Of a stretch of 64,000 nucleotides of DNA, positions 32,094 to 41,515 are shown one piece after another. Below the pieces are notes generated by a model. That model saw only the letters and a list, made by a program, of their open reading frames with translations. It did not search any database and had not been told where the DNA came from. The position numbers were made by a program, and so were the translations under genes. The stretch spans positions 3,968,001 through 4,032,000 of the forward strand of contig NZ_CP032819.1 of NCBI RefSeq assembly GCF_003991565.1, given 5' to 3'. This DNA comes from Butyricimonas faecalis. Lineage in GTDB: Bacteria; Bacteroidota; Bacteroidia; Bacteroidales; Marinifilaceae. Positions within the stretch are counted from its first letter, which is position 1, and each line of letters begins with the position of its first letter.

Positions 32094-35000
32094 ATGAAGA
32101 AAAGTTTATTATTGATTGCGTTATTGTGCCCGCTTTGGCTGTTCGCTCAAAGCGAGAGCGACTATCGTACGATCAAGGGAGTCGTGATGGACTCCGTGAC
32201 GAACGAGACTTTGATTGGAGCTACGGTAATGATTGACCCGGATGCGGCAGAGGCTAAGAATCTCGGCCCGAAGGGAACGATTACTGACTTTGACGGAAAG
32301 TTTGAATTGAAAGTGCCGAAGGCCGTGAAATATGTGGTGGTTAGTTTTGTCGGTTATAAAAATATGAAACTGGACGTGACGAAGACCACGGATTTTAAGG
32401 TCCTGTTGCAACCGGATCAGGAGCAGTTGACCGAGGTGGTGGTGACGGGGTATCAACAGATAGAGAAACGTAAGTCGACATCGGCAATTCAGACCGTAAA
32501 GATGGATGATATAAAACGTATTGGGGTGGCTAGTATTGACCAATTGTTGGAAGGGCAGGTTGCCGGTATGACGGCAATTCCAACGAACGGAGCCCCAGGA
32601 GCCCCTAGTAAAATGCGTATTCGTAGTACCGTTTCTCTAACAGGGAGTACTGATCCACTTTGGGTGTTGGATGGAATGATTTTGGAAGGAAATGATATTC
32701 CTGCAGATTTTAATGATAAGGATAACATTGATAATCTATATAATACTTCAATCGCAGGAGTGAATCCGGCAGATATTGAAAGTATTACGATCTTAAAAGA
32801 TGCTTCAGCCACTGCAATTTATGGAGCTCGTGCAGCAAATGGAGTTATTGTTGTGACAACAAAGAAAGGAGCTGCAGGGAAAATGCGGGTAAATGCTTCG
32901 GCAGCAATGTTTATAACGACTAAACCTGATTTAGGGAAATTGAATTTGATGAATGCCTCGGAAAAGGTAGATTTTGAGTTAGGAATGGCTGCTAATCCGA
33001 ATTTAACCTATCAAACGGATCGAGGTGCTGTTGCTCGTATACTTGCCCAATATGATCAATTAGGAGTTTATCGTGATGGTGGTTTTAATGCAATATCTTC
33101 AGAAGCTCAACAAGCAATAAATAAATTGAGAACTTCTGGGACAGACTGGGGAAATCAAGTTTATCAGAATGCCGTGAATCAACAATATAATATAAGTGTT
33201 TCCGGAGGGTCTGAGTCAACGCGTTATTATGTTTCTGCCGGTTATTATAATGAGAAGGGAACGACGATTGGTACTAGTTTTGAGCGTTTTAATGGAACAA
33301 TAAAAACTGATTTTAATTTGAGAGATAATTTGCAATTAGGTGTTTCGTTGTTTTTAAGTCACAGTAAACGGGGAAGTTATCTTTCTGATACGGACGCTTT
33401 CACAAATGCCTCTAATTATACGCGAACTGTCAATCCTTATTTGGAAGCAAAAGATGAGAATGGAAAATATGTTTATGACGAGGATATTGATGGTTTAAAG
33501 AATAATGAGGCTAGATTGAAGTTTAATATATTGGAAGAACGTAAAAACACGGACTATTGGTTGAAGAATTTTGCGATAAAACCGATGCTTTCATTGAATT
33601 ATAAACCTGTTACTTGGTTGAATTTATCCACGCAAGTGTTTATGCAAATCGAGAAATCCAGTACGGAAAAATTTGCAGATCAAGAAACATACTTTGTTCG
33701 CAAATATAGGGAATTTACAGCCTATGGGGACAATCAGTATTTTTTGCCGGATGGTGGTATAATTCAAAATTGGGATGATGATTTGAGTCAGTATCAGTGG
33801 AAGTTACAGGGTGAGTTTAATAAGACTTTCGAGGAGATGCATTCTGTTAATTTCATGGCAGGTTTTGAAATGCGCGGAAATAAAACGACAAGCATTCATA
33901 CGAAAGGTTTTGGATTTGATTCTCGTTCTTTAGCAACGAAACCTCTTGTATTTCCCAATGGGACAACTTCTTTGGCTTCAGATGCAAAATTTGTGCAATA
34001 CCAGAAAACTGAAACGGAAAACCGTTACTTGTCATATTATATGACGGCATCTTATTCGTATGACAATAGATATACTGTATTTGGAAGTATGCGTTTTGAC
34101 GGATCAAATTTGTTCGGTGTTGCCAAGAAGTATAAATATTTACCATTGTGGGCATTGTCTGCAGCTTGGAATGTTGATCGGGAGAGTTTTATGAGTAATT
34201 CTGATTGGCTTTCTAATTTGAAATTGCGTGTATCTTATGGATTGCAGGGAAATGTTGACAAGAATACCTCTCCTTTTGTTGTTGGAGATTGGAATACTAC
34301 GACAATTTTACCAGGAAATTCAGAGCCGATTATTTCCGTATCCTCCCCTCCAAACCAAAATTTGCGTTGGGAAAAGACAAAGAACTGGAATGTGGGAGTG
34401 GATATGGGGGTATTTGATAATAGAATCTCGTTCAGTGTCGATGCATATTATCGGAAAAGTGTAGATTTGATTGGAATGCGATCTATTCCTCAAGAAAATG
34501 GTTTCGATTTTTCAACCATGAACTGGGCTGAAGCAACAAATAAAGGAGTTGAATTTTCTTTGTCAACGGTAAATGTTCGTACGAAAGATTTCCGTTGGAC
34601 CATGGATTTTAATATCGCACATAACACAAGTAATGTTGATAAGATTCAGGTGAGAGATGATTCGTATACCCCTTCATTGGAAGGTCATTCTATCGGTGCC
34701 TTGTTCAAGTTGAATACGGCAGGTTTGGATGAGAATGGTATACAAATGTTTTGGAAGGATGGTCAGAAAGTTTCTATGCAGGATTTCTTCAAACTTGAGG
34801 ACCTTTATGGATTTTTGACATTGTCAAATCTGACTGCCGAAGAATATAGAAATCTCTTCACGTATGCAGGAACCACGGAACCGAAATTTACTGGTGGGTT
34901 TATAAATCGTTTCTACTATAAGAATTTTGATTTGACAATTAGTACAAGTTTTATCATTGATCAAACTATGCAAGAAACGCCATTTTATAATCCATCTGCG

Positions 35001-35399
35001 ACATCTCCGGGGTCAAATTATTCGAACCGGGTTTCCCAAATTTGGTCATCTTCTAATCCTGCAGGTCTGTATCCTAAAGTGTTAGGAAATAGTGGGGACG
35101 ATGCGATGATTTATAATTGGTACAATAGCGACGATCCAGCTAATTCGTTTAGGAATTATGACTATTGGTTTAAGAATATGAGTTATTTGAGAGTGAATAG
35201 CATCCGATTAGGCTACACGTTACCCAATGACGTTATAAAGAAATTGCGTTTAGGTAGTGCTCGAATTAGTTTTGAAACTCGTAATCCGTTTGTAATAGCA
35301 TCGAGCTATAAAGGTTATTTTGATCCGGAAACTTGGGGAAATATATACACGCAACCTCTTCCGAAGACGTTCTCTTGTGGTTTAGATATAACATTTTAA
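32094..35399 (+). CDS. SusC/RagA-family TonB-linked receptor, no STN domain
   Basis: A 1101-residue outer-membrane transporter. The signal peptide ends LWLFAQ; the carboxypeptidase-regulatory-like domain follows directly (IKGVVMDSVTNETLIGATVMID), so there is no STN domain and no sigma/anti-sigma control of the FecIR kind. The TonB box is TEVVVTGYQ, the plug contains SITILKDASATAIYGARAANG, and the barrel ends GLDITF. Base composition drops sharply after about 32.6 kb within the gene: the plug start is GC-richer and the rest AT-rich. With the SusD downstream and the protease upstream it probably imports peptides. Confidence 0.93.
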   Translation: MKKSLLLIALLCPLWLFAQSESDYRTIKGVVMDSVTNETLIGATVMIDPDAAEAKNLGPKGTITDFDGKFELKVPKAVKYVVVSFVGYKNMKLDVTKTTDFKVLLQPDQEQLTEVVVTGYQQIEKRKSTSAIQTVKMDDIKRIGVASIDQLLEGQVAGMTAIPTNGAPGAPSKMRIRSTVSLTGSTDPLWVLDGMILEGNDIPADFNDKDNIDNLYNTSIAGVNPADIESITILKDASATAIYGARAANGVIVVTTKKGAAGKMRVNASAAMFITTKPDLGKLNLMNASEKVDFELGMAANPNLTYQTDRGAVARILAQYDQLGVYRDGGFNAISSEAQQAINKLRTSGTDWGNQVYQNAVNQQYNISVSGGSESTRYYVSAGYYNEKGTTIGTSFERFNGTIKTDFNLRDNLQLGVSLFLSHSKRGSYLSDTDAFTNASNYTRTVNPYLEAKDENGKYVYDEDIDGLKNNEARLKFNILEERKNTDYWLKNFAIKPMLSLNYKPVTWLNLSTQVFMQIEKSSTEKFADQETYFVRKYREFTAYGDNQYFLPDGGIIQNWDDDLSQYQWKLQGEFNKTFEEMHSVNFMAGFEMRGNKTTSIHTKGFGFDSRSLATKPLVFPNGTTSLASDAKFVQYQKTETENRYLSYYMTASYSYDNRYTVFGSMRFDGSNLFGVAKKYKYLPLWALSAAWNVDRESFMSNSDWLSNLKLRVSYGLQGNVDKNTSPFVVGDWNTTTILPGNSEPIISVSSPPNQNLRWEKTKNWNVGVDMGVFDNRISFSVDAYYRKSVDLIGMRSIPQENGFDFSTMNWAEATNKGVEFSLSTVNVRTKDFRWTMDFNIAHNTSNVDKIQVRDDSYTPSLEGHSIGALFKLNTAGLDENGIQMFWKDGQKVSMQDFFKLEDLYGFLTLSNLTAEEYRNLFTYAGTTEPKFTGGFINRFYYKNFDLTISTSFIIDQTMQETPFYNPSATSPGSNYSNRVSQIWSSSNPAGLYPKVLGNSGDDAMIYNWYNSDDPANSFRNYDYWFKNMSYLRVNSIRLGYTLPNDVIKKLRLGSARISFETRNPFVIASSYKGYFDPETWGNIYTQPLPKTFSCGLDITF

Positions 35400-35409
35400 A
35401 TAGGCGGAT

Positions 35410-36741
35410 ATGAAAAGAATATTATATATAATTTGTTCGATATTTGCGCTAAGTTCTTGTAATTACTTGGATATAGTGCCAACCGGTAAGGTTATCCCAG
35501 AAAAAGTTACAGAATTTAGAGCTTTGCTCACTAACGGATATAGTGCATTTCCGAGATATAAATATTTGTTATCACTTCGTTCGGATGAAGTAATGCCGAT
35601 TGTTGGAGATAGCTACTATATGGACTATATAGATTTTGCAATATGGCAGGATAATTCTCCGAATACTACTGTGAACTACCCTTGGAGTAGTCCATATAAG
35701 GCGATATTTTATGCCAATAGCGTTATCGAGGATGTCATGTCTGCAGAGGAGGATACGGAAGAAGATTCAAGGGAGCAAGTGAAGGGAGAAGCTTTGTTGC
35801 TTAGGGCTTATGCTCATTTTGATTTGTTGAATTTGTATGGAAAGCCCTATAAGCCTGAATCAGCCATGTCTGATAGAGGAATACCAATCGCCACTCAAAT
35901 AGATATAGAGCAAAAATACGAAGCGGCAACTGTTGAAGAAGTATATAAGCAGATATTTGCGGATATAAAGGAAGGACGGGAGTTATTACAAGTGGAGCAA
36001 CAAGTCCGGAATGTTCAGTATCGTTTCTCAAAAAGATCTGCTATTGCCCTTGAAGCTAGGGTGAGACTTTACCACCAGGATTGGGAGGATGCTTTAGCAT
36101 TGGCAGAAGAGTTGATTCCTTCATGTCCTTTGGAAAATTTGAATGAGGAGACGGCGGGTGATCCGGCGTTAATTACCTCTAAAGAGGCAATCTTGTCATT
36201 GGAAGTGATTGGTAGTTATTATTTGAATGGAGGGATGCATATTACATCTCAATTGTTGGGAAAATATAATCAAGCGGGAGACAAGCGGTTTGGGATGTAT
36301 TTTAAAGAAAATGGAAATTATTATGTATGTAAAAGAGAGTACGGTAATAACGCAAGAATTACATTCCGAAGTGGAGAAATATATTTGATAGCAGCAGAAG
36401 CGGCAGCTCATGTAGAAGGAAAACTTGAACTTGCAAAAACTCGATTAAAAGAATTGATCGCAAACCGTTTGACTCCGGATTATTATGCGGAAAAAGCTGC
36501 GGAGATAGATGGAATGAATCAGAATCAATTCATCGAGGAGATTGCTAATGAACGTGCAAGGGAATTGGCAATAGAGGGGCATCGGTGGTTTGATTTACGT
36601 CGTACGACTCGCCCAAGTATGGAGAAAACCTACGTTTTAAATGGTGAAGAAAGAGAAATAACTCTAACACAAGATGATATCCGGTATACCATATCATTCC
36701 CGAAAGAAGCTACGGAAGCTAATCCGAATTTGCGCAATTAA
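35410..36741 (+). CDS. SusD/RagB-family surface lipoprotein, short form
   Basis: A 443-residue SusD-like lipoprotein, shorter than the common 500-600. The lipobox is LSSC with Cys17, then NYLDIVPTGKVIPEK. TPR-like helices (GEALLLRAYAHFDLLNLYGKPY) and the C-terminal ANERARELAIEGHRWFDLRR motif confirm the family. It starts 11 bp after susC. The gene is AT-rich like the second part of the neighbouring susC. It should bind the substrate above the SusC barrel. Confidence 0.92.
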   Translation: MKRILYIICSIFALSSCNYLDIVPTGKVIPEKVTEFRALLTNGYSAFPRYKYLLSLRSDEVMPIVGDSYYMDYIDFAIWQDNSPNTTVNYPWSSPYKAIFYANSVIEDVMSAEEDTEEDSREQVKGEALLLRAYAHFDLLNLYGKPYKPESAMSDRGIPIATQIDIEQKYEAATVEEVYKQIFADIKEGRELLQVEQQVRNVQYRFSKRSAIALEARVRLYHQDWEDALALAEELIPSCPLENLNEETAGDPALITSKEAILSLEVIGSYYLNGGMHITSQLLGKYNQAGDKRFGMYFKENGNYYVCKREYGNNARITFRSGEIYLIAAEAAAHVEGKLELAKTRLKELIANRLTPDYYAEKAAEIDGMNQNQFIEEIANERARELAIEGHRWFDLRRTTRPSMEKTYVLNGEEREITLTQDDIRYTISFPKEATEANPNLRN

Positions 36742-36776
36742 TTTGTATGTTACTAGGTTAATCTAGTAGTTGGAAG

Positions 36777-36807
36777 GCCGTGGGGGTGGTTCCCCACGGC
36801 TGTTTTA
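36777..36807 (+). terminator. Terminator after susD
   Basis: GCCGTGGGG and CCCCACGGC form a GC-rich 9-bp stem with a short loop, followed by TGTTTTATTG. It closes the protease-susC-susD transcript. Confidence 0.85.
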
Positions 36808-36837
36808 TTGTTTCATGAATTATTTTCGTTATTTTTG
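36808..36837 (+). promoter_or_regulatory. Promoter of the LytTR response regulator
   Basis: TTG at 36808-36810, 19 nt spacer and the -7 box TATTTTTG at 36830-36837 follow the terminator directly. The regulator ATG at 36893 is 56 nt beyond, so it is probably transcribed on its own. Confidence 0.65.
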
Positions 36838-36892
36838 TGAATACAGAAACGATGGATGAAAAAGCCGGAGAATGTATTGATGAAAATAGCCT

Positions 36893-37627
36893 ATGAATGC
36901 AATTATAATTGAAGATGAATACCTTGCAGCGGCAGAATTGGAACGATTGTTGGGAGAGGTGGCCCCGAGCATGACGATATTGACGAAACTGGATTCGGTG
37001 AGCGAGAGTGTGAAATGGTTGAGGAAGAATAAGGCTGATGTGATATTTATGGATATTCATCTGGGGGACGGGCAGAGTTTTGATATTTTCGAACAAGTGG
37101 AGATTATGGTACCGGTTATTTTTATCACGGCTTATGATGAATACGCACTCAAGGCGTTCAAATATCAGGGGATTGATTATATATTAAAGCCTTTTGATAA
37201 AGAGGAGTTGCAGCAGGCATTGAATAAACTGGAATCGCTTTCTCCGGTAAATGTTCCTTTCCCCGTGGCATCGTTGGCCGTGTATCAGGAGCGTTTCCTG
37301 GTTACCGTGGGGACGAAGATGAAGTCCGTGACCGTGGGAGATGTTGCCTATTTCATGGCAGACGGGAAGTATCTGGTGCTTTTTACCCGGGACGGGCAAA
37401 ATTATATCTTGGATCAAACGATCAGTGGTATAGAGATGAAGTTAAATCCGGCACAGTTTTTCAAGATCAACAGGAAATTTATTATCAGCTATAATTCGAT
37501 CAAGGAAATGGTGAAATACTCCAACAGTCGGATCAAGATTGTGTTAACTCCGGCACCGCCTGCAGGAATAGAGGCCATCGTGAGTGCCGAAAGAATTCAG
37601 GAGTTTAAACAATGGCTGAATCAGTGA
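36893..37627 (+). CDS. LytTR-family response regulator
   Basis: A 244-residue two-component regulator. The receiver domain starts MNAIIIEDEYLAAAELERLL with the acidic pocket, has the phospho-acceptor Asp54 in VIFMDIHLGDG and the conserved Lys in YILKPFD. A LytTR DNA-binding domain fills the second half (FLVTVGTKMKSVTVGDVAYF, then FFKINRKFIISYNSI). The natural partner type is a LytS-like kinase; the only one in the window begins at 27832. They bracket the protease-SusCD block but have separate promoters, so a pairing is likely but unproven. Confidence 0.92.
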   Translation: MNAIIIEDEYLAAAELERLLGEVAPSMTILTKLDSVSESVKWLRKNKADVIFMDIHLGDGQSFDIFEQVEIMVPVIFITAYDEYALKAFKYQGIDYILKPFDKEELQQALNKLESLSPVNVPFPVASLAVYQERFLVTVGTKMKSVTVGDVAYFMADGKYLVLFTRDGQNYILDQTISGIEMKLNPAQFFKINRKFIISYNSIKEMVKYSNSRIKIVLTPAPPAGIEAIVSAERIQEFKQWLNQ

Positions 37628-37649
37628 AAGTCCGGGTTATATAAATGGA

Positions 37650-37680
37650 AGACGTGCCAAAAGTCTCTTCTGACACGTCT
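37650..37680. terminator. Bidirectional terminator between convergent genes
   Basis: AGACGTG at 37650-37656 and CACGTCT at 37674-37680 are the outer arms of a near-palindrome with two internal mismatches. It lies between the response regulator and the minus-strand outer-membrane gene. Confidence 0.55.
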
Positions 37681-37712
37681 CCCTATTGATTACCTAGTTG
37701 TTTTTAACCTGT

Positions 37713-38327
37713 TTAATTGCCCATAAAGACGATACCTATGCTGATCGTGAAGTTTTGCATGGCATCCACTCTTCCAGATTTGGTTCCGTAGGTGTATTTG
37801 GCCCCGATGTTGAATGCAAATTGGTCGTTGACAGGAATAATGGTACCTATTTCAGGAGCGAAAGCGAATTGCCATCTCGCATCCTTGGCAGTGAATTGCC
37901 CTAAATCGGTTTTTAGTTCCGTCCAACTGGTACCTAATCCAAGTCCCAGGTAAGGCCTGAACATGGTGTTCTGATCCGTCAACCAGTAACGTCCCATGAC
38001 CATGATGGGCACCGTGTTGATGTAACGATATTGATAACCGGTGATGGTATGAATGTCTTTACTGCCTTTGAACAGGAAATCGCCTGTTACCTTGCCTTTA
38101 TCTTTGTAGAATGTGTTCCAACCGATCATACCCCCGACAGAGAATTTCTCGTTGAGGAAATAATGGTATTCAAGATCCATACCCCGGAAACTCATTTTGC
38201 CAGCATAGTTATTCATCTTCCCAAGTGGAACAGACATCTGGTAGTTTAAGTTCAGCATTTGTCCTTTTACTAATGGGCTAAGCCCGAATAGTATGAGCGA
38301 TATAATTAATAACTTTCTCATAATCAT
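37713..38327 (-). CDS. Outer-membrane beta-barrel protein
   Basis: A 204-residue exported protein with a signal peptide (MRKLLIISLILFGLSPLVKGQ) and alternating amphipathic strands such as MLNLNYQMSVPLG, FSVGGMIGWNTFY and FNIGAKYTYGT, typical of small eight-stranded OmpA/OmpW-like or PorT-like barrels. No peptidoglycan-binding domain is attached. An alternative start two codons in (38321) is equally good. It is 35 bp downstream of the DUF4136 lipoprotein gene, so the two are probably co-transcribed. Function unknown. Confidence 0.75.
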   Translation of the reverse strand: MIMRKLLIISLILFGLSPLVKGQMLNLNYQMSVPLGKMNNYAGKMSFRGMDLEYHYFLNEKFSVGGMIGWNTFYKDKGKVTGDFLFKGSKDIHTITGYQYRYINTVPIMVMGRYWLTDQNTMFRPYLGLGLGTSWTELKTDLGQFTAKDARWQFAFAPEIGTIIPVNDQFAFNIGAKYTYGTKSGRVDAMQNFTISIGIVFMGN

Positions 38328-38362
38328 TTAAATTTAAAATTGACAATTAATGATCTATCCTA

Positions 38363-39019
38363 CTATTTTTTCAAATACGGTGACTGGATGAAACACTGGT
38401 CAATTGTCGTTTCCATTCTGTCAATAATAGATTGGTTTGATCCTTGTAACAAACCGTCGGCGATACCGCTCCAGAGTACAGGAACTTTCTTGGTTGTAGT
38501 GGCTTCCTGATCGGTTGCGATCATGTCAATCACGATGGAACCACTTCTGTAAGAGTACACCGTTACCGGGTACCACGGGTATGAAGGACCCCATCCCGGA
38601 CCCCATGTCGGACCCCAGATCCAGTTCCAGCCCGGATACCAACCCCAGTAGTTATACCAGTAGTCAGTGCCGTAATAGTAGTTCACGTTAGAGAAAGCTG
38701 ATACGGTGACAATGAAACTCGGTTGTTGATCGGCCTCGCTAGTCGGTTCGATGTAGGTGTATCCGAGTTGGGTAAAGTTGTCTTTTACCAGTTGTAAGAT
38801 TTGTGCGTCGAATTCGTGGTTCGGAGTTTCTCCTTTTGCCACGAAATAAACAATCGTGTCGGGGAGCGAGAATGTGGTGTACTTGGTGAAGTCCGCATTT
38901 CTGTCATAATTCGTTATGGCAACGTCCATCTCCTCCACGTTGTCAGCGCCTCCGGGATAGCATGATACCAGAAACTGTGCAAACAGCCCGATGAATGATA
39001 AAAATAATAAACGTTTCAT
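38363..39019 (-). CDS. DUF4136 lipoprotein with aromatic-rich segment
   Basis: A 218-residue lipoprotein with lipobox FLVSC (Cys20). The N-terminal DUF4136-like part includes NADFTKYTTFSLPD. Its middle is extraordinarily rich in Tyr, Trp, Gly and Pro (YYYGTDYWYNYWGWYPGWNW and about 20 residues after it). The end has KVPVLWSGIADGLLQG, the usual DUF4136 C-terminal pattern. It is probably anchored in the outer membrane. No biochemical role is established for the family that I can name. Confidence 0.8.
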   Translation of the reverse strand: MKRLLFLSFIGLFAQFLVSCYPGGADNVEEMDVAITNYDRNADFTKYTTFSLPDTIVYFVAKGETPNHEFDAQILQLVKDNFTQLGYTYIEPTSEADQQPSFIVTVSAFSNVNYYYGTDYWYNYWGWYPGWNWIWGPTWGPGWGPSYPWYPVTVYSYRSGSIVIDMIATDQEATTTKKVPVLWSGIADGLLQGSNQSIIDRMETTIDQCFIQSPYLKK

Positions 39020-39214
39020 ACTGTGTTAGTTTTAGTTTAACAATTGTTGCTAATATATTTATCTACAACGAGATAATCATTACAAGCGATGAGTGTTAAG
39101 TTTTGCTCACTTGTGAGGTTGTATACGCCGGCTTGGGTGATAAGTTTCAGCTTCACGATGATTTTTTTCGCGAACCTGTTCTGTGTTCATTCGATGGTAT
39201 GAGTTTTTGGGAAG

Positions 39215-39607
39215 CTATTCGGGTTCCGTGCTTAGGATAAGGCGGTAGTTGTGATCTTTGGCAATGTTCATCACTTTCACGATTTGTTCCAAGGGAACAG
39301 ATTTATCTGCCTGAAGAGAGATGCACGGATCTTCCAACTCTCGCAATTCTTCCACGAGTCGACGCTCCAACATGGAGAACGGGATTACTTTTTCGTTCAA
39401 GTAGAACGTGTAGTTTTTGTCAATGGACACGACCGTGACAGGTTTATCCGAAGTTTGGTTCGTGCTTTTGGGCAATAATAATTTCAATGCGTTGGGATTG
39501 ATCAACGTCGAGGAAATCATGAAGAATAGCAGCAATAGGAAAAATATGTCGGTCATGGACGACATGTTGAAATTCGGATTGATCTTGCTTTTACGTTTTA
39601 TTGCCAT
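39215..39607 (-). CDS. exbD: ExbD/TolR-family biopolymer transport protein
   Basis: A 130-residue inner-membrane protein with one transmembrane helix (about 20-38, DIFFLLLLFFMISSTL) carrying the proton-conducting Asp20 just at its start, and a periplasmic domain of about 90 residues. Together with ExbB, encoded 28 bp upstream on the same strand, it uses the proton-motive force to power TonB or Tol functions at the outer membrane. No tonB gene follows here. Given the several SusC receptors nearby, energising TonB-dependent import is the simplest role. Confidence 0.88.
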   Translation of the reverse strand: MAIKRKSKINPNFNMSSMTDIFFLLLLFFMISSTLINPNALKLLLPKSTNQTSDKPVTVVSIDKNYTFYLNEKVIPFSMLERRLVEELRELEDPCISLQADKSVPLEQIVKVMNIAKDHNYRLILSTEPE

Positions 39608-39616
39608 GACTAAATA

Positions 39617-39651
39617 TGAATTTAGAATTTAAAATTTAGAGTTTAGAATTG
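39617..39651. repeat. Heptamer repeat between exbD and exbB
   Basis: Units GAATTTA, GAATTTA, AAATTTA and GAGTTTA run in tandem in the 28-nt spacer and into the end of exbB. The string GAATTTAGAATTTAAAATTT also occurs in the 16S-23S spacer near 24311. Confidence 0.7.
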
Positions 39652-40316
39652 TTTTTGGTACGGAGGTATTCGATGAGTTCAGAGGAGTAGTGTTCCATGC
39701 GGAAAACGATTTTATCCACACGGGCTACGAGAAAGTTGTAGGCCAGTTGGCCGATGATGCCGACAATCAACCCGGCTACGGTGGTGATCATGGCGGTGTA
39801 GATACCCCGGGAGAGAAGACCGATGTCGATGCTGCTTCCGGCCATGGACATATCGTAGAAGGATTGTACCATCCCGACCACGGTTCCCAGGAAACCGATC
39901 ATGGGTGCGGTTCCGGCACAAGTGGCTAAGGTCGGGAGACCTCGTTCCAAATTGGCGACCTCGTAATTGGCCGTGTCTTCCATGGCTTGGCGAATTTCTT
40001 GCGGGTCTTCGCCACTTATTTTGATTCCCTTGGCAATGGTATGTGCTAGCGGGGAGGCTTCTTTTTCACATTCTTCGAGAGCGGCACGCGTGTTACCGGT
40101 TTTCAAGGTTTCTTGTATTTTTTCCATGAAAGGGACATCCGTGAGACCTGTTTTGCGGATAAGCCAGAATCTTTCACAAGCAATATAGATAATGATAATA
40201 GACAATATAAATATGGGGATCATCAACCAGCCGCCCATCACGACCATGTCCCATAAATTCATTCCAGCGTTGCTCGCGGGTGCAGTTTGAACTGCCAGTA
40301 TAAAAGCTCTAATCAT
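39636..40316 (-). CDS. exbB: ExbB/TolQ/MotA-family proton channel
   Basis: A 226-residue membrane protein with three helices: one near the N-terminus (MIPIFILSIIIIYIACERFWLI) and two in the C-terminal half (LATCAGTAPMIGFLGTVVGM and TAMITTVAGLIVGIIGQLAYNFL), the MotA/TolQ/ExbB layout. The cytoplasmic loop includes GIKISGEDPQEIRQAMED. It forms the pentameric stator that works with the ExbD encoded next. A minus-strand promoter lies just upstream. Confidence 0.9.
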   Translation of the reverse strand: MIRAFILAVQTAPASNAGMNLWDMVVMGGWLMIPIFILSIIIIYIACERFWLIRKTGLTDVPFMEKIQETLKTGNTRAALEECEKEASPLAHTIAKGIKISGEDPQEIRQAMEDTANYEVANLERGLPTLATCAGTAPMIGFLGTVVGMVQSFYDMSMAGSSIDIGLLSRGIYTAMITTVAGLIVGIIGQLAYNFLVARVDKIVFRMEHYSSELIEYLRTKNNSKL

Positions 40317-40336
40317 ACTCGTTTTTTATAGTCGTG

Positions 40337-40368
40337 CGAAGATAATGTGGTTTTTATGAATTCACAAA
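40337..40368 (-). promoter_or_regulatory. Promoter of exbB-exbD
   Basis: On the minus strand, TTTG (40365-40368), 20 nt of spacer and TATCTTCG (40337-40344) resemble the Bacteroidetes promoter, with one mismatch in the -7 box. It ends 21 nt before the exbB start. Confidence 0.55.
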
Positions 40369-40424
40369 TTCGAGGGGGAGAAAGTTTGTAAAGTTCATAA
40401 GGTGATGGAGCTCTTCGGGCTAAT

Positions 40425-41366
40425 TTACAGTAGCATGATCACGCTAGCTGATAATGTACTGATGCAGACCCAAAGGATGATACCTAACAAGATTGGTTTA
40501 AATCCTACTTGTTTGATGGTATCTTTGGAGAGGCCGGCACCGATAAGGAACAGTGTGAATAACATTCCAACTTTAGCAAATCCCACGATTTGAGTGTAGA
40601 TATGTCCCCATTGTGGTGTGTAGGTTGCGATGATCATGGCGACAATGTAGAAGAAGATAAAGTAAGGAATGGATATTTTTGAGTGGGTATTTGTGCCTTT
40701 ATTATAGAAGAAGGCGGCGATCAGTGAGATCGGGATGATCCAAAGGGCTCGGATCAGTTTGGTTGTGGTGGCAATAGCCAATGCCTCGTTGCTGAATGTT
40801 TTGGCTGCACCGACCACGGAACTCGTGTCGTGAATGGCAATGGCACACCAGTATCCGAATTGGTGATCGTTCATCTCTAGCCAACGACCGATCAGCGGGA
40901 AGAGAAATAACGCCACGGCGTTCAGCATGAAAATGGTTCCCATGGCCACAGTGATATCCTTGTCTTTGGCTTTAATGACAGGGGCCAAGGCGGCTATGGC
41001 ACTTCCCCCGCAGATGGCGGTTCCCCCGGAAACGAGAAATCCGGTGTCCCGGTTGACTCTCAGTTTGCTGGTGAAGAATAATCCTAACCCGATCGTAATA
41101 ATGATGGAAAATATGGTGAATAGGATACCCGTTTTCCCCGCCTCGATGGCTTGTTCCACGTTCATACCAAAACCTAGTCCGACAACGGATATTTGGAGAA
41201 GTATATGCGTGATTCGGCTATTGATTGTCAAGAACGGGTGACCGATAGTCAGCGATAAAATCAGACCTAGTAAAAGGGCAAATCCCGGGTCAAGAAATGG
41301 TACAAGAAATAAAGCTACGATGAAAAGTACTTCCTTTTGATTTTTGTTCAGTTGAATTTTGCTCAT
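40425..41366 (-). CDS. YeiH-family putative sulfate/sulfonate exporter
   Basis: A 313-residue polytopic inner-membrane protein of the YeiH family, with about ten hydrophobic segments and conserved loops such as VSGGTAICGGSAIAALAPVI and IHDTSSVVGAAKTF. The family is linked to sulfite/sulfonate or anion export. In many bacteria yeiH is next to a LysR regulator; here a LysR gene lies on the same strand but a fimbrillin-like gene sits between them. The substrate is not proven for the family. Confidence 0.82.
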   Translation of the reverse strand: MSKIQLNKNQKEVLFIVALFLVPFLDPGFALLLGLILSLTIGHPFLTINSRITHILLQISVVGLGFGMNVEQAIEAGKTGILFTIFSIIITIGLGLFFTSKLRVNRDTGFLVSGGTAICGGSAIAALAPVIKAKDKDITVAMGTIFMLNAVALFLFPLIGRWLEMNDHQFGYWCAIAIHDTSSVVGAAKTFSNEALAIATTTKLIRALWIIPISLIAAFFYNKGTNTHSKISIPYFIFFYIVAMIIATYTPQWGHIYTQIVGFAKVGMLFTLFLIGAGLSKDTIKQVGFKPILLGIILWVCISTLSASVIMLL

Positions 41367-41515
41367 GATATTTAGTAATTTGTTCGACGCAAAATTCTCT
41401 TAAATACATGAGTTTTGGAAATAAGAAGTGCTTATACCATATAACTAAAAGTTATAGATATGTTCCTTATCCTTTTCTACCGTTTTTCTACTGTAGAGAT
41501 ATTTCTTTTCCCATG

